Source: Lomentospora prolificans (Eukaryota; Ascomycota; Sordariomycetes; Microascales; Microascaceae). From it: 64,000 nt of DNA. Positions 45,068 to 55,515 of this stretch are shown here, one piece after another; the first letter of the stretch is position 1; each line of letters starts with the position of its first letter. The stretch covers positions 992,001-1,056,000 of the forward strand of contig JARFXM010000011.1 in assembly GCA_029532625.1 (NCBI GenBank). Reading direction: 5' to 3'. Under the pieces are notes generated by a model. That model saw nothing but the letters and a program-made list of their open reading frames with translations. It did not search any database and was not told the DNA's origin. The position numbers and the translations under genes were made by a program.

Positions 45068-46590
45068 GTCAGAATTGTGATGATACTTGTATAGCTCCAA
45101 TAAGCAATGAAACATGACTAAAAGAGCATATTGAAAACTACGAGATGATTGTGAACTCGCGGCAGCGTCTTTATACCTCAGGTTTTGCCCTTTTCCGCCT
45201 AGATTCGAGAGTCGGCTGAGATAATTACCCACACACTGGCTATAGTCGCCAGGCATTCAAGCACGGATCCCTGCAACTCAACAGGCATCAATGAGGGGCA
45301 CAACTCCGAAGCTACCATTTATTTAACCTCCCTCCACAGCACCTTGGCCTCCCTCTCGTGACGCTCGTCTACCGGGCGGCCCTGGAGGAGATGGCGCCAG
45401 ACGTGACTGTGCCGCGCCGTATATAGCGCCAGGAAGAAACGACGTCGATTGGGGATGGAGTTGTGTTAATAATAGCAAGTGCAATGACGCGCGCCCCTCG
45501 GGTGGATCGTGGCGTCCATGAACAGATACACCACTGAGGAGTTATGTTATTGGAGCACTTCAAGTCTCATCTGGACTTGTGAAGAGGACCTATTGGGTCT
45601 CTCTAATTGATCACGCTCAAGAGGACCAAAACAGGCACCAACGGCCATAAATTTACCATTTCATCTTTAAGCTTTCTTGCTGTTGTTAGTGACCAGCTCG
45701 CCGATGTGTTATCATGCCTCGCAACTGTCTAAAGCCAAGATCAAACCTCTAGTTCAAAAAAATAAGGGCGGTCACGGGAGATTCTCAACTTTAATACCAT
45801 TAATAATAAAATGCATGAATTTTGTCGAGGCGCCGCGCTGATAACATTCAAAACCCCCTTAACGCCGAATTGGATTAGTCATTTTCCGTTGGCTTTGCAT
45901 GGAGGATGATGGGTGTCGACTCTCAGTAGCCAGCGACGCACAGTTCAAAGTTGTTGCGATTGGTAGTATTATCAGAAACCCCAATGATGCCCTTAGCCAC
46001 CGGCTGAATCGATGTCACGACCCCAATCACAAAGCTTAGCATGTGTATCATCAATCCGCTGCGCCTCGGAATCTACGGAAATTAACAAAGGCACACAAAG
46101 AAAATGCCAGAAGCGTTCCGGCTTGTCCATCCCAAATGGGATTCCATTCTCTCGTTGGGCCGAGACAGAAACGGGGGGGTCAAAATCCGTGACGTAGCTT
46201 TCCAGAGCAGCAACCCTTTTAGGAAAATGCTATCTGAAAAAGCGGGGCGACGGATTTTGCAATTATTTAAAGTCCGGCGACGCAAGCAGAGTTCAGGGTC
46301 GCATCACCGCCTAAACCTTCCGTGTTGTTAATCATACCTGCAGGTTCGGTGATGGAGAATAGGCGTTTTCCGTAGTTTGTGACATGGCTTTAGGGTGCCT
46401 GATAACTCCGTCAAGAGCAAGAGCCGAGGGCTTGCGTGTTCGTTTTAATCACACTCTTTTGATCGTATATAAGGATGGCTGGACGACGTTCATTCCAACG
46501 CTTTTCTCCCCATTGAACTCATCTACAAAAACCACCGCATCTCTATTTCCCAGCTTTATTAGCCTTCTTGAATATTCGTAAGCCGTCAAG
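45068..46590. other. Intergenic, no gene seen
   Basis: 1.5 kb of stop-rich sequence, then the promoter of the SDR gene with GTATATAAGG near 46466, a good TATA candidate about 120 bp before its ATG. Confidence 0.5.
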
Positions 46591-47641
46591 ATGCCTTCCA
46601 TCCCCCGTTTCATCTACGAACAGCTCACCGTAACCCTCCCTGTCCCCGAGGGCTCTTACGCCGGTAAAACCATCATCGTCACCGGCAGCAACATCGGCCT
46701 TGGCAAGGAAGCTGCCCGCCATTTTGCCCGTCTCGGCGCCTCGACTCTAATCCTCGCGGTGCGTTCCGTCGAAAAGGGCAACGAGGCGAAACGAGACATC
46801 GAAACCACCACCAACTGCGGACCCGCCGTCATCCAGGTATGGCCGCTCGACATGGGCAAGTACGACAGCGTCAAGGCCTTTGCAGCGCGCGTGAACGAGC
46901 TCCCTCGTGTGGACATCATAATCGAGAACGCGGGTGTCGCGACGTATGATTATCGCGAGGCCGAGGGCGCGGAGGAGACGATCGTGGTCAACGTGATATC
47001 GACCTTTCTCCTCGCGGCGCTGGTGCTGCCAAAACTCAAGGAGACGGCGAGGAAGTTTGGCGTCCGCCCTGCGTTGACCATCACCGCTTCCGAGGTTCAC
47101 TCCTGGGCCAAGTTCCCCGAGCGCAACGCCCCCGAGGGCAAAATCTTTGATACCCTTCTCGACAAATCCAACTGGGGTCAGATGAAGAATGACAGGTACA
47201 TGGTCTCCAAACTCCTGGAAGTCCTCGCTGTGCAGGCCATTGGAGAAAAATATCCCGCCGCCACCTATCCTGTCACCGTCAACTGCCTCAACCCTGGCCT
47301 CTGTCGATCGTAAGTCTACTCTTTCCCCTGTTCCATCTAGGCGCCCCAACCACTGACAAGTTGCAAGCGGCCTCATCCGTGACCTACCCAGCATCGTGGG
47401 CTTAATCCAACGCCCCATCTCCCGAACTACCGAGCAAGGAAGCCGCACCCTTGTGCACGCTGGATCCCAGGCTGCCATAACAGGCGGTGAGTCTCACGGA
47501 AAATACCTGTCCAACTGCCGCATACAACCTTCAGAGGGTTTAGCCCAGGGACCCGGAAGCAAGGAACTTCAGGATAGGGTTTGGAACGAGCTAATGCAGA
47601 GGCTTGAGACTATCCAGCCGGGTGTGACGGCCAACTTTTGA
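46591..47641 (+). CDS. Short-chain dehydrogenase/reductase, retinol-dehydrogenase-12-like (330 aa)
   Basis: Exons 46591-47309 and 47368-47641 join as LCRSGLIRDL (58-nt intron). Classical-extended SDR: NAD(P)-binding TGSNIGLG at residues 31-38, Arg58 and LDMGKYDSV in the cofactor pocket, NAG at 113-115, catalytic Ser167 in TITASEVHS, and Tyr203/Lys207 in YMVSK. The C-terminal part with GLIRDLPSI and TLVHAGSQAA...GGESHGKYLSN is typical of fungal retinol-dehydrogenase-12-like proteins that reduce or oxidise carbonyl or alcohol groups of small lipophilic molecules. All catalytic residues are present, so it is likely active. No signal peptide. Substrate unknown. Confidence 0.92.
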
Positions 47642-49336
47642 TCTGATTGCTTGGGTGTTTGAAGTTAGCTTGTCTATTCTTGTTTTGCCAATGGTGATAC
47701 CATATCTTTTTTGTTCCTTCTGCTTTTATAGGCTCTAGCGACACAAATAATCTTAATTATCATACAACCTAACTACCTTTGGCATATAATAATAGTGTGG
47801 CGGGAATCCTGCATTCGACAGCCCCCACTTGGCCGGGCCGCGTACATCACCCCTCCCTCAGCGTGAAGCGGCGTGGACAAGACGAAAGAATATGTGACGT
47901 TCGGGCGCGGAAACTTGGTGAAGCTTAGGGAGAGCCCCGAGGCGTACAAGATGGCCTTACGCCTATGGGTACTTGCCCTCTCCATGTATGCAATCCTATC
48001 TTCCTCTTCTTTTCTTCTTCTTTTTTCCTTTTTCTTTTTGATCTTAGCGTTGCTAATCCTAGTGTTAGGACCGTCGAGGAAAGTCTTAAGCGAGACACAG
48101 GCAACTTCAAAATGATAGCCAATTCGTTCGACAATACACGACAGCCATAAAACTGAATACGGACGAGATATTCGCTCGTGTCAAAAGCATCCACCGCCAA
48201 GGCAGGAATAGCATGGTCACGCAGTTCGAGCAGTGGATGGATGAGATCGCGATGTTAGCCTCGTACGCCGAAACAGCGTACCAAGAAACAGTCGTCGATC
48301 CGGGGTGAAAATGAGAGGTATATCTCCGGCAAAGAGTTGGAGCAGCCGCCTTAAGCGATGGCGGGCATCCCTATATTAGTGGTGGTCTGGCTGTTCTATT
48401 AGAGGAATATTATCACCATCCGCCTCAGCGTGCAGGAAGAAGGCGAAGAGAAAGCAAGGCGAGTGACCACATCTGCCTTTGCTTCCTCCTCATTTATATA
48501 TTTCACGAATGGTGTTAAGCCTCTTCTTTTTGTCAATGGCCCGCGCTGGATTCCCAACTTTGTGTTCCAGTCGAGCAATGCGGGGAGGGGAGTAGCGCCA
48601 AGTGTCGCGCGTCCCACAGGTAGCACAAGTTCTGTAACTCCCAAAAGCCTGGGGATGCTGGCCCAGCCAGAAGCCCCACCATCTTGCGCTGGCGGTTACC
48701 GGGACCTATAGACGCCCGATCGGGTAGCTGGCCTGAACTAAGAAGTATTATGGATAATATCAAATCGCTCCAGTTTCTAAATAAGTCCGACTCCGACGAC
48801 CTGGCTTATAAATGGGGTTTTTCATTCCTTCCAAACAATTTCACCTTATCTCCGGCGGAGGACAGCCTAATTCACCGAGATGTATCATCAAACACCCGCA
48901 GCTGCACCGCCCCAGCTCCTGAACAAAGAGTTCAAAGTCCTAAAGTCCGAAGAGGAATTTTTCAGCCCTGGCCAATGACGCATGTCCTTACACCCAGTGC
49001 CACGGAGTTAACCAGGTAATAGGAAGGCTAGCGATCCATTGGAATGCGAAACATGGTTAGCGTGGACCAGAGCTGAGCTTGAGCTGCGTCGGCCGCCGAC
49101 CTCCGTTCGCATTCTGGAAGCAGGCAGAGCGTGTAAGGATTGTACAATGACCATCAAGACCGTTATTAAAGGGAAGTGGGGAATGGATATAAATTCATGA
49201 GGTTTGCCTCCTTTAGAGGTCGATTCGATTTTTCTTCATCATCAAGCGATTCATAAAGAACAATATCACTTCTAGACACTTTAAAGCTCAATCTTGTTAA
49301 ATCACACTTGGAAACCTTTACTTTACTACAGCTAAA
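47642..49336 (+). other. Intergenic with a decayed coding stretch at 48060-48308
   Basis: Around 48060-48308 successive plus-strand frames read VRTVEESLKRDTGNFKMIA, then KLNTDEIFARVKSIHRQG, then MVTQFEQWMDEIAMLASYAE, helical and amphipathic, ending in a stop at 48308. The frames differ, so it is probably a gene remnant; no family recognised. The rest shows nothing. Confidence 0.35.
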
Positions 49337-50374
49337 ATGGTCTACCTCAAGAATGTCGCCCTCGTCGGTGTAAGTCCACGAGCCCAATATTATTATCCAT
49401 CCCCCAACCTCAACCCCATCCGCCACATACCCACTAACATCTTCTAGGCCTCGGGCACTGTCGGAAAATTCATCGCCTCCGACCTCGTCAAATCCAACAA
49501 CCACACAGTCACCGCCATCACCCGCGACGCCGCCACCCCAGTTCCCGCCGGCGTCAAGGTCGCAGTGGTCGACTACTCGGACCCATCCACCATCGTCGCC
49601 GCCCTCAAGGGCATCGATATTCTCCTCATCACCATGTCCGCCACCGCACCCCCTGACACTCAGAACAAGCTGATCGAGGCCGCCGCGCAGGCCGGTGTCA
49701 AATACGTCACCCCTAACGGTTGGGGCCCGGATGCCTCACACCCGGCCGCCGCCGAAACCTTCCTTGGACCTATCCTGGATGGCGCGCAGAAGCTTGTGGA
49801 GAAGAACGGCATGGGCTGGATTACATTCGTCTCCGGCTTCTGGTACGAGTTCAGCCTAGCCGGTACGGAGAGCCGGTACGGATTCGACCTCAAGAACCGC
49901 TCCGTGCTCTTTTTTGACGACGGTAAGACAAAGATCAATACGTCTACTTGGGAACAGAGCGCGCGTGCCGTCACCGCCGTCCTCGCACAGGACGAAAAGA
50001 CCCTCGAGGAAAAATACAGGAACAAAAACGTGTATTTTTCGTCCTTTTACATTTCCCAGCGCGACATGTTCGAGTCGGTGCTCCGCGTCACGGGCACGCA
50101 GGAGTCGGACTGGACGATCAAGTACGAGCCTTCGGCGGAACGATACCAGAAGGCTATGGAGCAGGTTAAAAAGGGCGACCGTTCGGCTTTCGGAAGGGCG
50201 CTGTATTCGCGCTGGTTTTATCCCGAGGCTGGTGGCGCTGGCTCCATGGCTTGGGAGGCCAACCATAAGCTTGCGAACGAGGAATTGGGACTCCCGCAGG
50301 AAGATTTGGATGAGAGAACCAAGTATGCCGTTGAGAATGAGGACGAGATCATGGGCAAGTACAATCGCCGATGA
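49337..50374 (+). CDS. NmrA-like/isoflavone-reductase-like NAD(P)-binding protein (319 aa)
   Basis: A 33-nt first exon (49337-49369) and a long second exon (49448-50374) join across GTAAGT...CTAG, so that the Rossmann motif VG|ASGTVG (residues 10-17) is completed by splicing. Without the intron the glycine motif is lost, which supports this start. Later motifs: VVDYSDPSTIVAAL, ILLITMSATAP, AGVKYVTPNGWG, WITFVSGFWYEFSL, then a C-terminal helical part ending DEIMGKYNRR. This follows the NmrA/isoflavone reductase-like order; PNGWGPD is seen in fungal members. Enzymatic role or redox sensing cannot be told apart here. Only distantly like the NmrA-like protein at 22681. Confidence 0.88.
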
Positions 50375-51113
50375 GCGATTGATCGATTGAACGAAATTAC
50401 GGTCGGATACTCTCTAATGCATTGGTGGTTAGAATTTGATAGGCTGCGGTTTACGTTAATAATAATAGTTCACAATAATCGAGATCATGTCGTGTGAGAC
50501 TTTTTTTTCCATTTTTCTTTTATTTTACTTTTTTTTCCAACGAACACACTCGGACATTATGACCTCCCGTCTTTCTTTCACTCAATGCTGGCCCAAATCG
50601 ATGCGCCCACATTAAAAGTCCCTGGCCCCTCCAGTCCCCGTAAAGCGCACTTAAATCCGTATTGCCATAAATACCATCCAATGCGATCGAAATCGGCAAG
50701 TATCCCTTGAAGCTTTCTCGGCGCGTGCCATTCAGCCCTAACCGGGCATGGCCGAAATCAATGGATACGAATGGGAGTGGCGGGAAAGACTGAAAAGCCC
50801 GCAAATGGGAACATTTCAGTGCGGATGCTGGCTGCTGCGCCCCCAGCTGGCATCGGCGCTGTGGAGCTGCCGGCCGAGACTCTCTCGTATTTCAATGTGG
50901 GCGTCGGAGATTGGGGATTCATGCACAAGAGGCCCTTCCGAATACGGCACGACGCTGAAGCTGTCAACAGACGTCATAAGGAGAGGAGCTATAAATGAAT
51001 CGACGGGCATTCTCGTAAGTGCTTCCAATCCGATCTTCATTTAGAAGCACTCTATTAGGTCTAACCATTCGGGTTCTTAATCTTTAACTCTGGGAGACAA
51101 GTATAGTGTAAAA
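50375..51113. other. Intergenic, promoter of the aspartic protease
   Basis: No gene seen; a T-rich stretch (about 50500-50535) follows the NmrA-like gene. Nothing else to report. Confidence 0.45.
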
Positions 51114-52394
51114 ATGCTGACCACTTCGAGGATCCTTGCTTCGCTGGCTGCCGCCTCACTGGCAAGTGCGGCTGTCTTTGAGATGCCCATCATCATCGAG
51201 AACGGCTACGTAAGTCAAAGGCTCGGAGGGAATATCTAACATGAGCCGATTGTCTAACTAGTTCTTATAGTCCCTCGTCGATGTCGACGTTGGCACACCC
51301 GCTCAGACGACCCGCCTCCTCTTCGACACTGGCAGCTCGGCATCGTGGATGTATGACTCCTACTGCGCCGAAACCTGCCTTAACTTTAGCGGGTGAGTTG
51401 AGGTCTCTTCAATCGTCAAAAAGAGTCGATTCACTGACGATTTCGCAGACGCTCCCGCGACGGCTACAATATCACTGCCTCTTCCACTAGCGAATATACC
51501 GGTGGCTACGCCTACATCGACTACCTCGGCGGCTCGACCGTCGGTCCCGCCGTCCAAGATACCTTCACCCTTTCCTCTACAACCTGGAGCCAAACCTTCA
51601 TCGCCGCCGCGTCTTCCTCCTGGGGCAACATCCCCGCCGACGGCTTCATGGGTATGGCCTTTGGCGCCATAGCCGACGGCGACACCAACACCGTCGTCGA
51701 GACCATGCTCGGGCAGGACATGCTAGACGAGCCCAAGTTCGGCATCTACTACGGCACCGAACTCAAAGACACCAACGGCGCACCCGGAAACGGATTTATC
51801 ACGATTGGTGGCTCGCGCGAGGACGACCTCGTCGACGGCGACCTCGTCAAGATCCCCTTGCAGCGGCTAAACGGGGAGTACCAAGTCTGGCGCACAGATT
51901 TCGCTTCAGTGACGGGCTCTCGCACCACCGATGGCGAGGTCGTAAACGTCGAGACTAAGCTCAGCGATGCATGGGCTGTATTCGACACCGGCGCCGGCAG
52001 GATCTCCCTCCCTCGCGCGGACACCATCGCCATCTACGAGTCCATTGGCTGGAACTTCACTGCTATCCTCCACGGCGAGCATATCCCCCTGTGCTCCGAG
52101 TTTAACTCCTCCTGGTCCGTTTCGTTTAATCTCGGATCGGTGGACGACCCAAAGACCGTCACCATGACGGGAGACCAGCTGGCGTCTCCCGGCTTCGCGA
52201 ACCGCGAGGATGCGTGCTGGCCGCCTTTCGACCAGAGCGAGGTCGATGGCTTTGCCCTCGTCGGTACTTCGTTCCTGAAGAGGTTTTACACTGTTTGGGA
52301 TTACGGAACCACGGGTACCACGGAGAACTCGGAGTTCAGGCCCACTGTTGGAATTGGCAAGTTGAAGCCCGAATTCAGCCCTGCTTCTCTATGA
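51114..52394 (+). CDS. Secreted pepsin-type aspartic protease (A1 family, 387 aa)
   Basis: Exons 51114-51209, 51271-51392, 51449-52394; junctions GY|SLVDVDVG and FSG|RSRD keep one frame for 388 codons including the stop. Residues 1-20 are a signal peptide (ending LASAAVF). Catalytic motifs are LLFDTGSSASW (Asp51) and AVFDTGAGRISL (Asp252). GFMGMAFG and the C-terminal VGTSFLKRFYTVWDYG are typical family A1 segments. Cys66/Cys68-region and late Cys residues may pair. The first DTG lies only about 30 residues after the signal peptide, so there is almost no room for the ~40-60-residue propeptide of pepsin-type zymogens, and the flap Tyr region (GGYAYIDYLGG) is divergent. Likely an extracellular endopeptidase. 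Confidence 0.88.
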
Positions 52395-53019
52395 TGTCTT
52401 CAGAGCTAGGGAGTGGATTAGGGGATGACCGACGTTGATAATGTTGCTGATGCTCAATCGTTTAATTTATGACGGACTGCATTTTTTTCTTGTCTTTACT
52501 TTTTTTTCTTCTTTTTCTTTTTTTTTTTTCCAGCGTGGTTTGAGCATTACCTCGAGACTAGATAAAGACATAGCCTATTATATATAAAACCCGCAACGAT
52601 GTCTTGGCTGCAACTGACGTCGCTCACCATCGCGGGGATATCCTTGCTTTCCCAATTGGCATACCGCACGAGGTAGGCGTGGACGAAATGATGGGAGGAA
52701 TTCCAAGGGGATCCCTTTTTTCCGGGGAAGGACTCGTGAGCGGTTGTTCCGCGGTCCGCTTTGGGATATCACGGCCTATTATCTGATGTTTTTGGATCAA
52801 TTGCAGGCTGTGTCGCATTCATGCTTGACGGAACAAAAGAACAGTAAGCCGCCATTGAAGCTAGAATGATCGTTTTGAATATATATATATATATAAACTT
52901 AAGACAAGCTTAATAAACTATTAAGGGAATCCAGAAACTACTACATCTCGAAACATATAATTTGTCTTTGCTCTGGCGACTGACCAGGACGCTTCCTCAC
53001 GAAGACAGGGACGAAGAGG
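52395..53019. other. Intergenic, low-complexity T-rich stretch
   Basis: Contains pyrimidine runs at about 52483-52530 and a short (AT)n at about 52880-52896. No gene seen. Confidence 0.5.
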
Positions 53020-53459
53020 CTACGATGTTTTAAAGGACTCTAGGGTGCTTAAGATAATATCCTGGAGGCTTTGAAGATCCTGCTTCCCTCGCTCTCGCCT
53101 CTCAGCCTCGTCCGGCTTCTCTCCCGCAATGCGCGCCACAGTCTCAACATCCAACCCCTCAAAGAACCGGTGAGTGACGACGGTGTTCGGCAGCTTTTGC
53201 AATATTCCGTTCTCAATGACTAGGGAATTGACGTATCCAACAAACGATAACATGCTAATCTGTTACAGCCGTTCTAGTCAGCAATGGTGATCCGCATTTC
53301 CCCGGCATTCAATCATTACGCCACATCTCCGGAAGCGCACCGATTACCTGTGTAGGTGATATATCTGGATGCTTACCTCGTAATACGTTTCCACGTGCCG
53401 AATGACGCGCTTCGAGGCGGTGTGCCCGTTTCCTCCTATAGCCAATCCTGCCGCCATGT
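53020..53459 (-). pseudogene. Orphan C-terminus (GTPase effector domain) of a dynamin-like protein
   Basis: Two exons on the minus strand. The first begins at MAAGLAIGGNGHTASKRVI (ATG near 53459) and runs to VETYYE; the second, after an intron ending AACAG, reads ISMLSFVGYVNSLVIENGIL, then DVETVARIAGEKPDEAERR and LQSLQDIILSTLESF, stop at 53020. Y-Y, the SFVGYVNSLVIENGIL helix and VARIAGE...R are the GED pattern at the end of fungal dynamin-like GTPases. No GTPase or middle domain lies upstream within 2 kb, so this is a leftover end piece, although it is open. It is a different sequence from the remnant at 36-38 kb. Confidence 0.65.
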
Positions 53460-53469
53460 TTCGGTCCTC

Positions 53470-55515
53470 GGTTTACTACAGGTTCTCATGCTAGCATATT
53501 TGTGAATCCACTAGAAGCAAGAACGTTTACAAACCTAATCTGAAAAAGAAAAGAAAAAAACTTGGGGCGTTGGTAAAAACTATTATGGTAAAAACAATCT
53601 ATGACTATCCGAGGAGCCATTACTTCAAAGCCCCTAAGCCCGCTTCTGAACTTCCCAACACCGGCTTTTGGAGGAAGACGAGTTCGTCCTCCGCATGCTC
53701 GCGCAATCCCCATCCCGCCGAATTCCAGCACCATGAGATAGGGTCATCGTCAACGTGGGACACATTCATCCACGGCTCCTTCGACGCCGGGAAAAGAAAT
53801 CCGCTGGTCTGTCGACTGGTGGGGACTTCTTGTGTCTGATGGGCAGGCGGCACGAGGAACCATACTACTGGCGTGCCCTCTCGGACCAGTATCATGACGG
53901 TGTCCTTCTGGTGCGGTGCTGGCCTGCATAGCAAGGTCGAAACCAGGTTCGAAGAGGTCCTACAGGCGTTCGCTAAGATTCCCAACCAGAGCCACCCGGC
54001 CTTCATTGAGGTATTCTGGAGGATCTGCCTGCGGATCCAGGGTTTCAAATATCATATAAGGCGCGCGAATGCCCTGGATCAGTTCTTGGCCTTGGGTTTC
54101 AGGAACATCAGCCGAATAATAACAGCCCTCTCCGCCGCCTCGCGAACTCACTTGGGCCACCTTGATGGGACCGATCTAAGATTCACTCTACAAACCGGCT
54201 ACGTAAAGGCCATCAGGACGCTTACCGAGATTATCGGGCGATGAAAACGTCATTGGTGCCCAAGATGATGTCGTTCTACTGCAAGTTCTTCAAAGCGCGA
54301 TTTCTAGTAATAATACGCCGAAACCCTAGGGGCAAAGTTCGAGTTCGTACGGCACCAGGCGGGTGCTTCGAGGCAGAGACATTGCACTGCCAATAGAGGT
54401 GGTATAAGGAACATAGGGAAACAAGGCCCACGTTACCTAAACTAATAGTCTCCTAAGGGTTGTCGTCGATAGTATCATTGATATATTACCTGAGAATATT
54501 CTTTGGTGATGAGAAGGAAACTGCACGGGGAACGCAGAACAAACCCGGCGGAACTGAGGAATAAATATTGTATATAATATAATAGCGGTCTACTAGTTAG
54601 GCCCTCCGCAGCCTGCGTCGATCGCCCAAGTTTGGGAACCTTTGGTCCAGAGAATATGTTTCGTACTTGTGTAAAGGAAAATCGCTGGAACAGTGCTAGT
54701 GATCAGGAGAATCACAACAAACATACTTCTCGTACACACACTTCTGATAGTGAGGGCGTCAACTATTAGCCGTGCCCACAGGCCGTCAACCCAGCCAACA
54801 TCTGGCCACCCAATATCGAAATACAGCATATATGAAAAAAGCATGCACACACTTATTTAGCATAAACTCTTTCTCTCCATCCCTACCTGGCGCTAAACAT
54901 GTTGAAGCATATCCTTGATGAGGCGCAGGACGCGCTGGCAGCGTAGATTGTTGGATACTCGCGGCCCAGCGCACACAGAACCCAACGGTTTTGATATTCA
55001 TAGACATCTCTTCCAAGCGGAGCCTTGAACTATTTACAACACGTTTGCTCGGGCATATAATATGTTCCGTCTCTGAAACATGCCGAGCCAATGTGCATGT
55101 ACTGGAGGGAATAGGACTTGCGCAAAGCTAAGCTTGTACCGATACGGGAGCCTGGCTTGCGACAGAGCAACTGAGCAGTATTCCGATAAGCCTTCTCCGT
55201 TGACACTGACGGTGGCTGCTTTTGCTTGCCAGGTCTTCACGCCAGTGTCTAAACTTATACAGCATCAACATGCCGTCAGACAAAAGCACTCTACACTTAT
55301 AGGTTCAAAGGTGCAAGTCGCTAATAGCCCGAAATATTACCAACCTTTTTTTGAGTGGTGTATACTGAACCGACAAGTATGAGCGAGAGTCTTATGATCT
55401 AGCTCCCCAGCGCCATCTTAACAAAGTAATTGATAACGCCGTATTAACAAACCCGTCGACATAATAATAATGGCAATAATCTCAATGCAAGCCGTAACCT
55501 TTCCTTCTCTCCATA
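53470..55515. other. Region with unassigned minus-strand frames
   Basis: Minus-strand frames at 54160-53960 (QGQELIQGIRAPYMIFETLD, then YLNEGRVALVGN) and 54048-53620 (SGFLFPASKEPWMNVSHVDD) look protein-like but overlap in different frames; GRVALVGN could be the FAD-ribityl segment of a monooxygenase remnant, which is only a guess. A hydrophobic 85-codon frame lies at 54850-54593. Nothing can be named safely. Confidence 0.3.

Noticed and set aside
46747..47478. A 243-codon minus-strand frame
   Set aside because: Antisense shadow of the SDR gene at 46591-47641, whose catalytic motifs are all in the plus frame.
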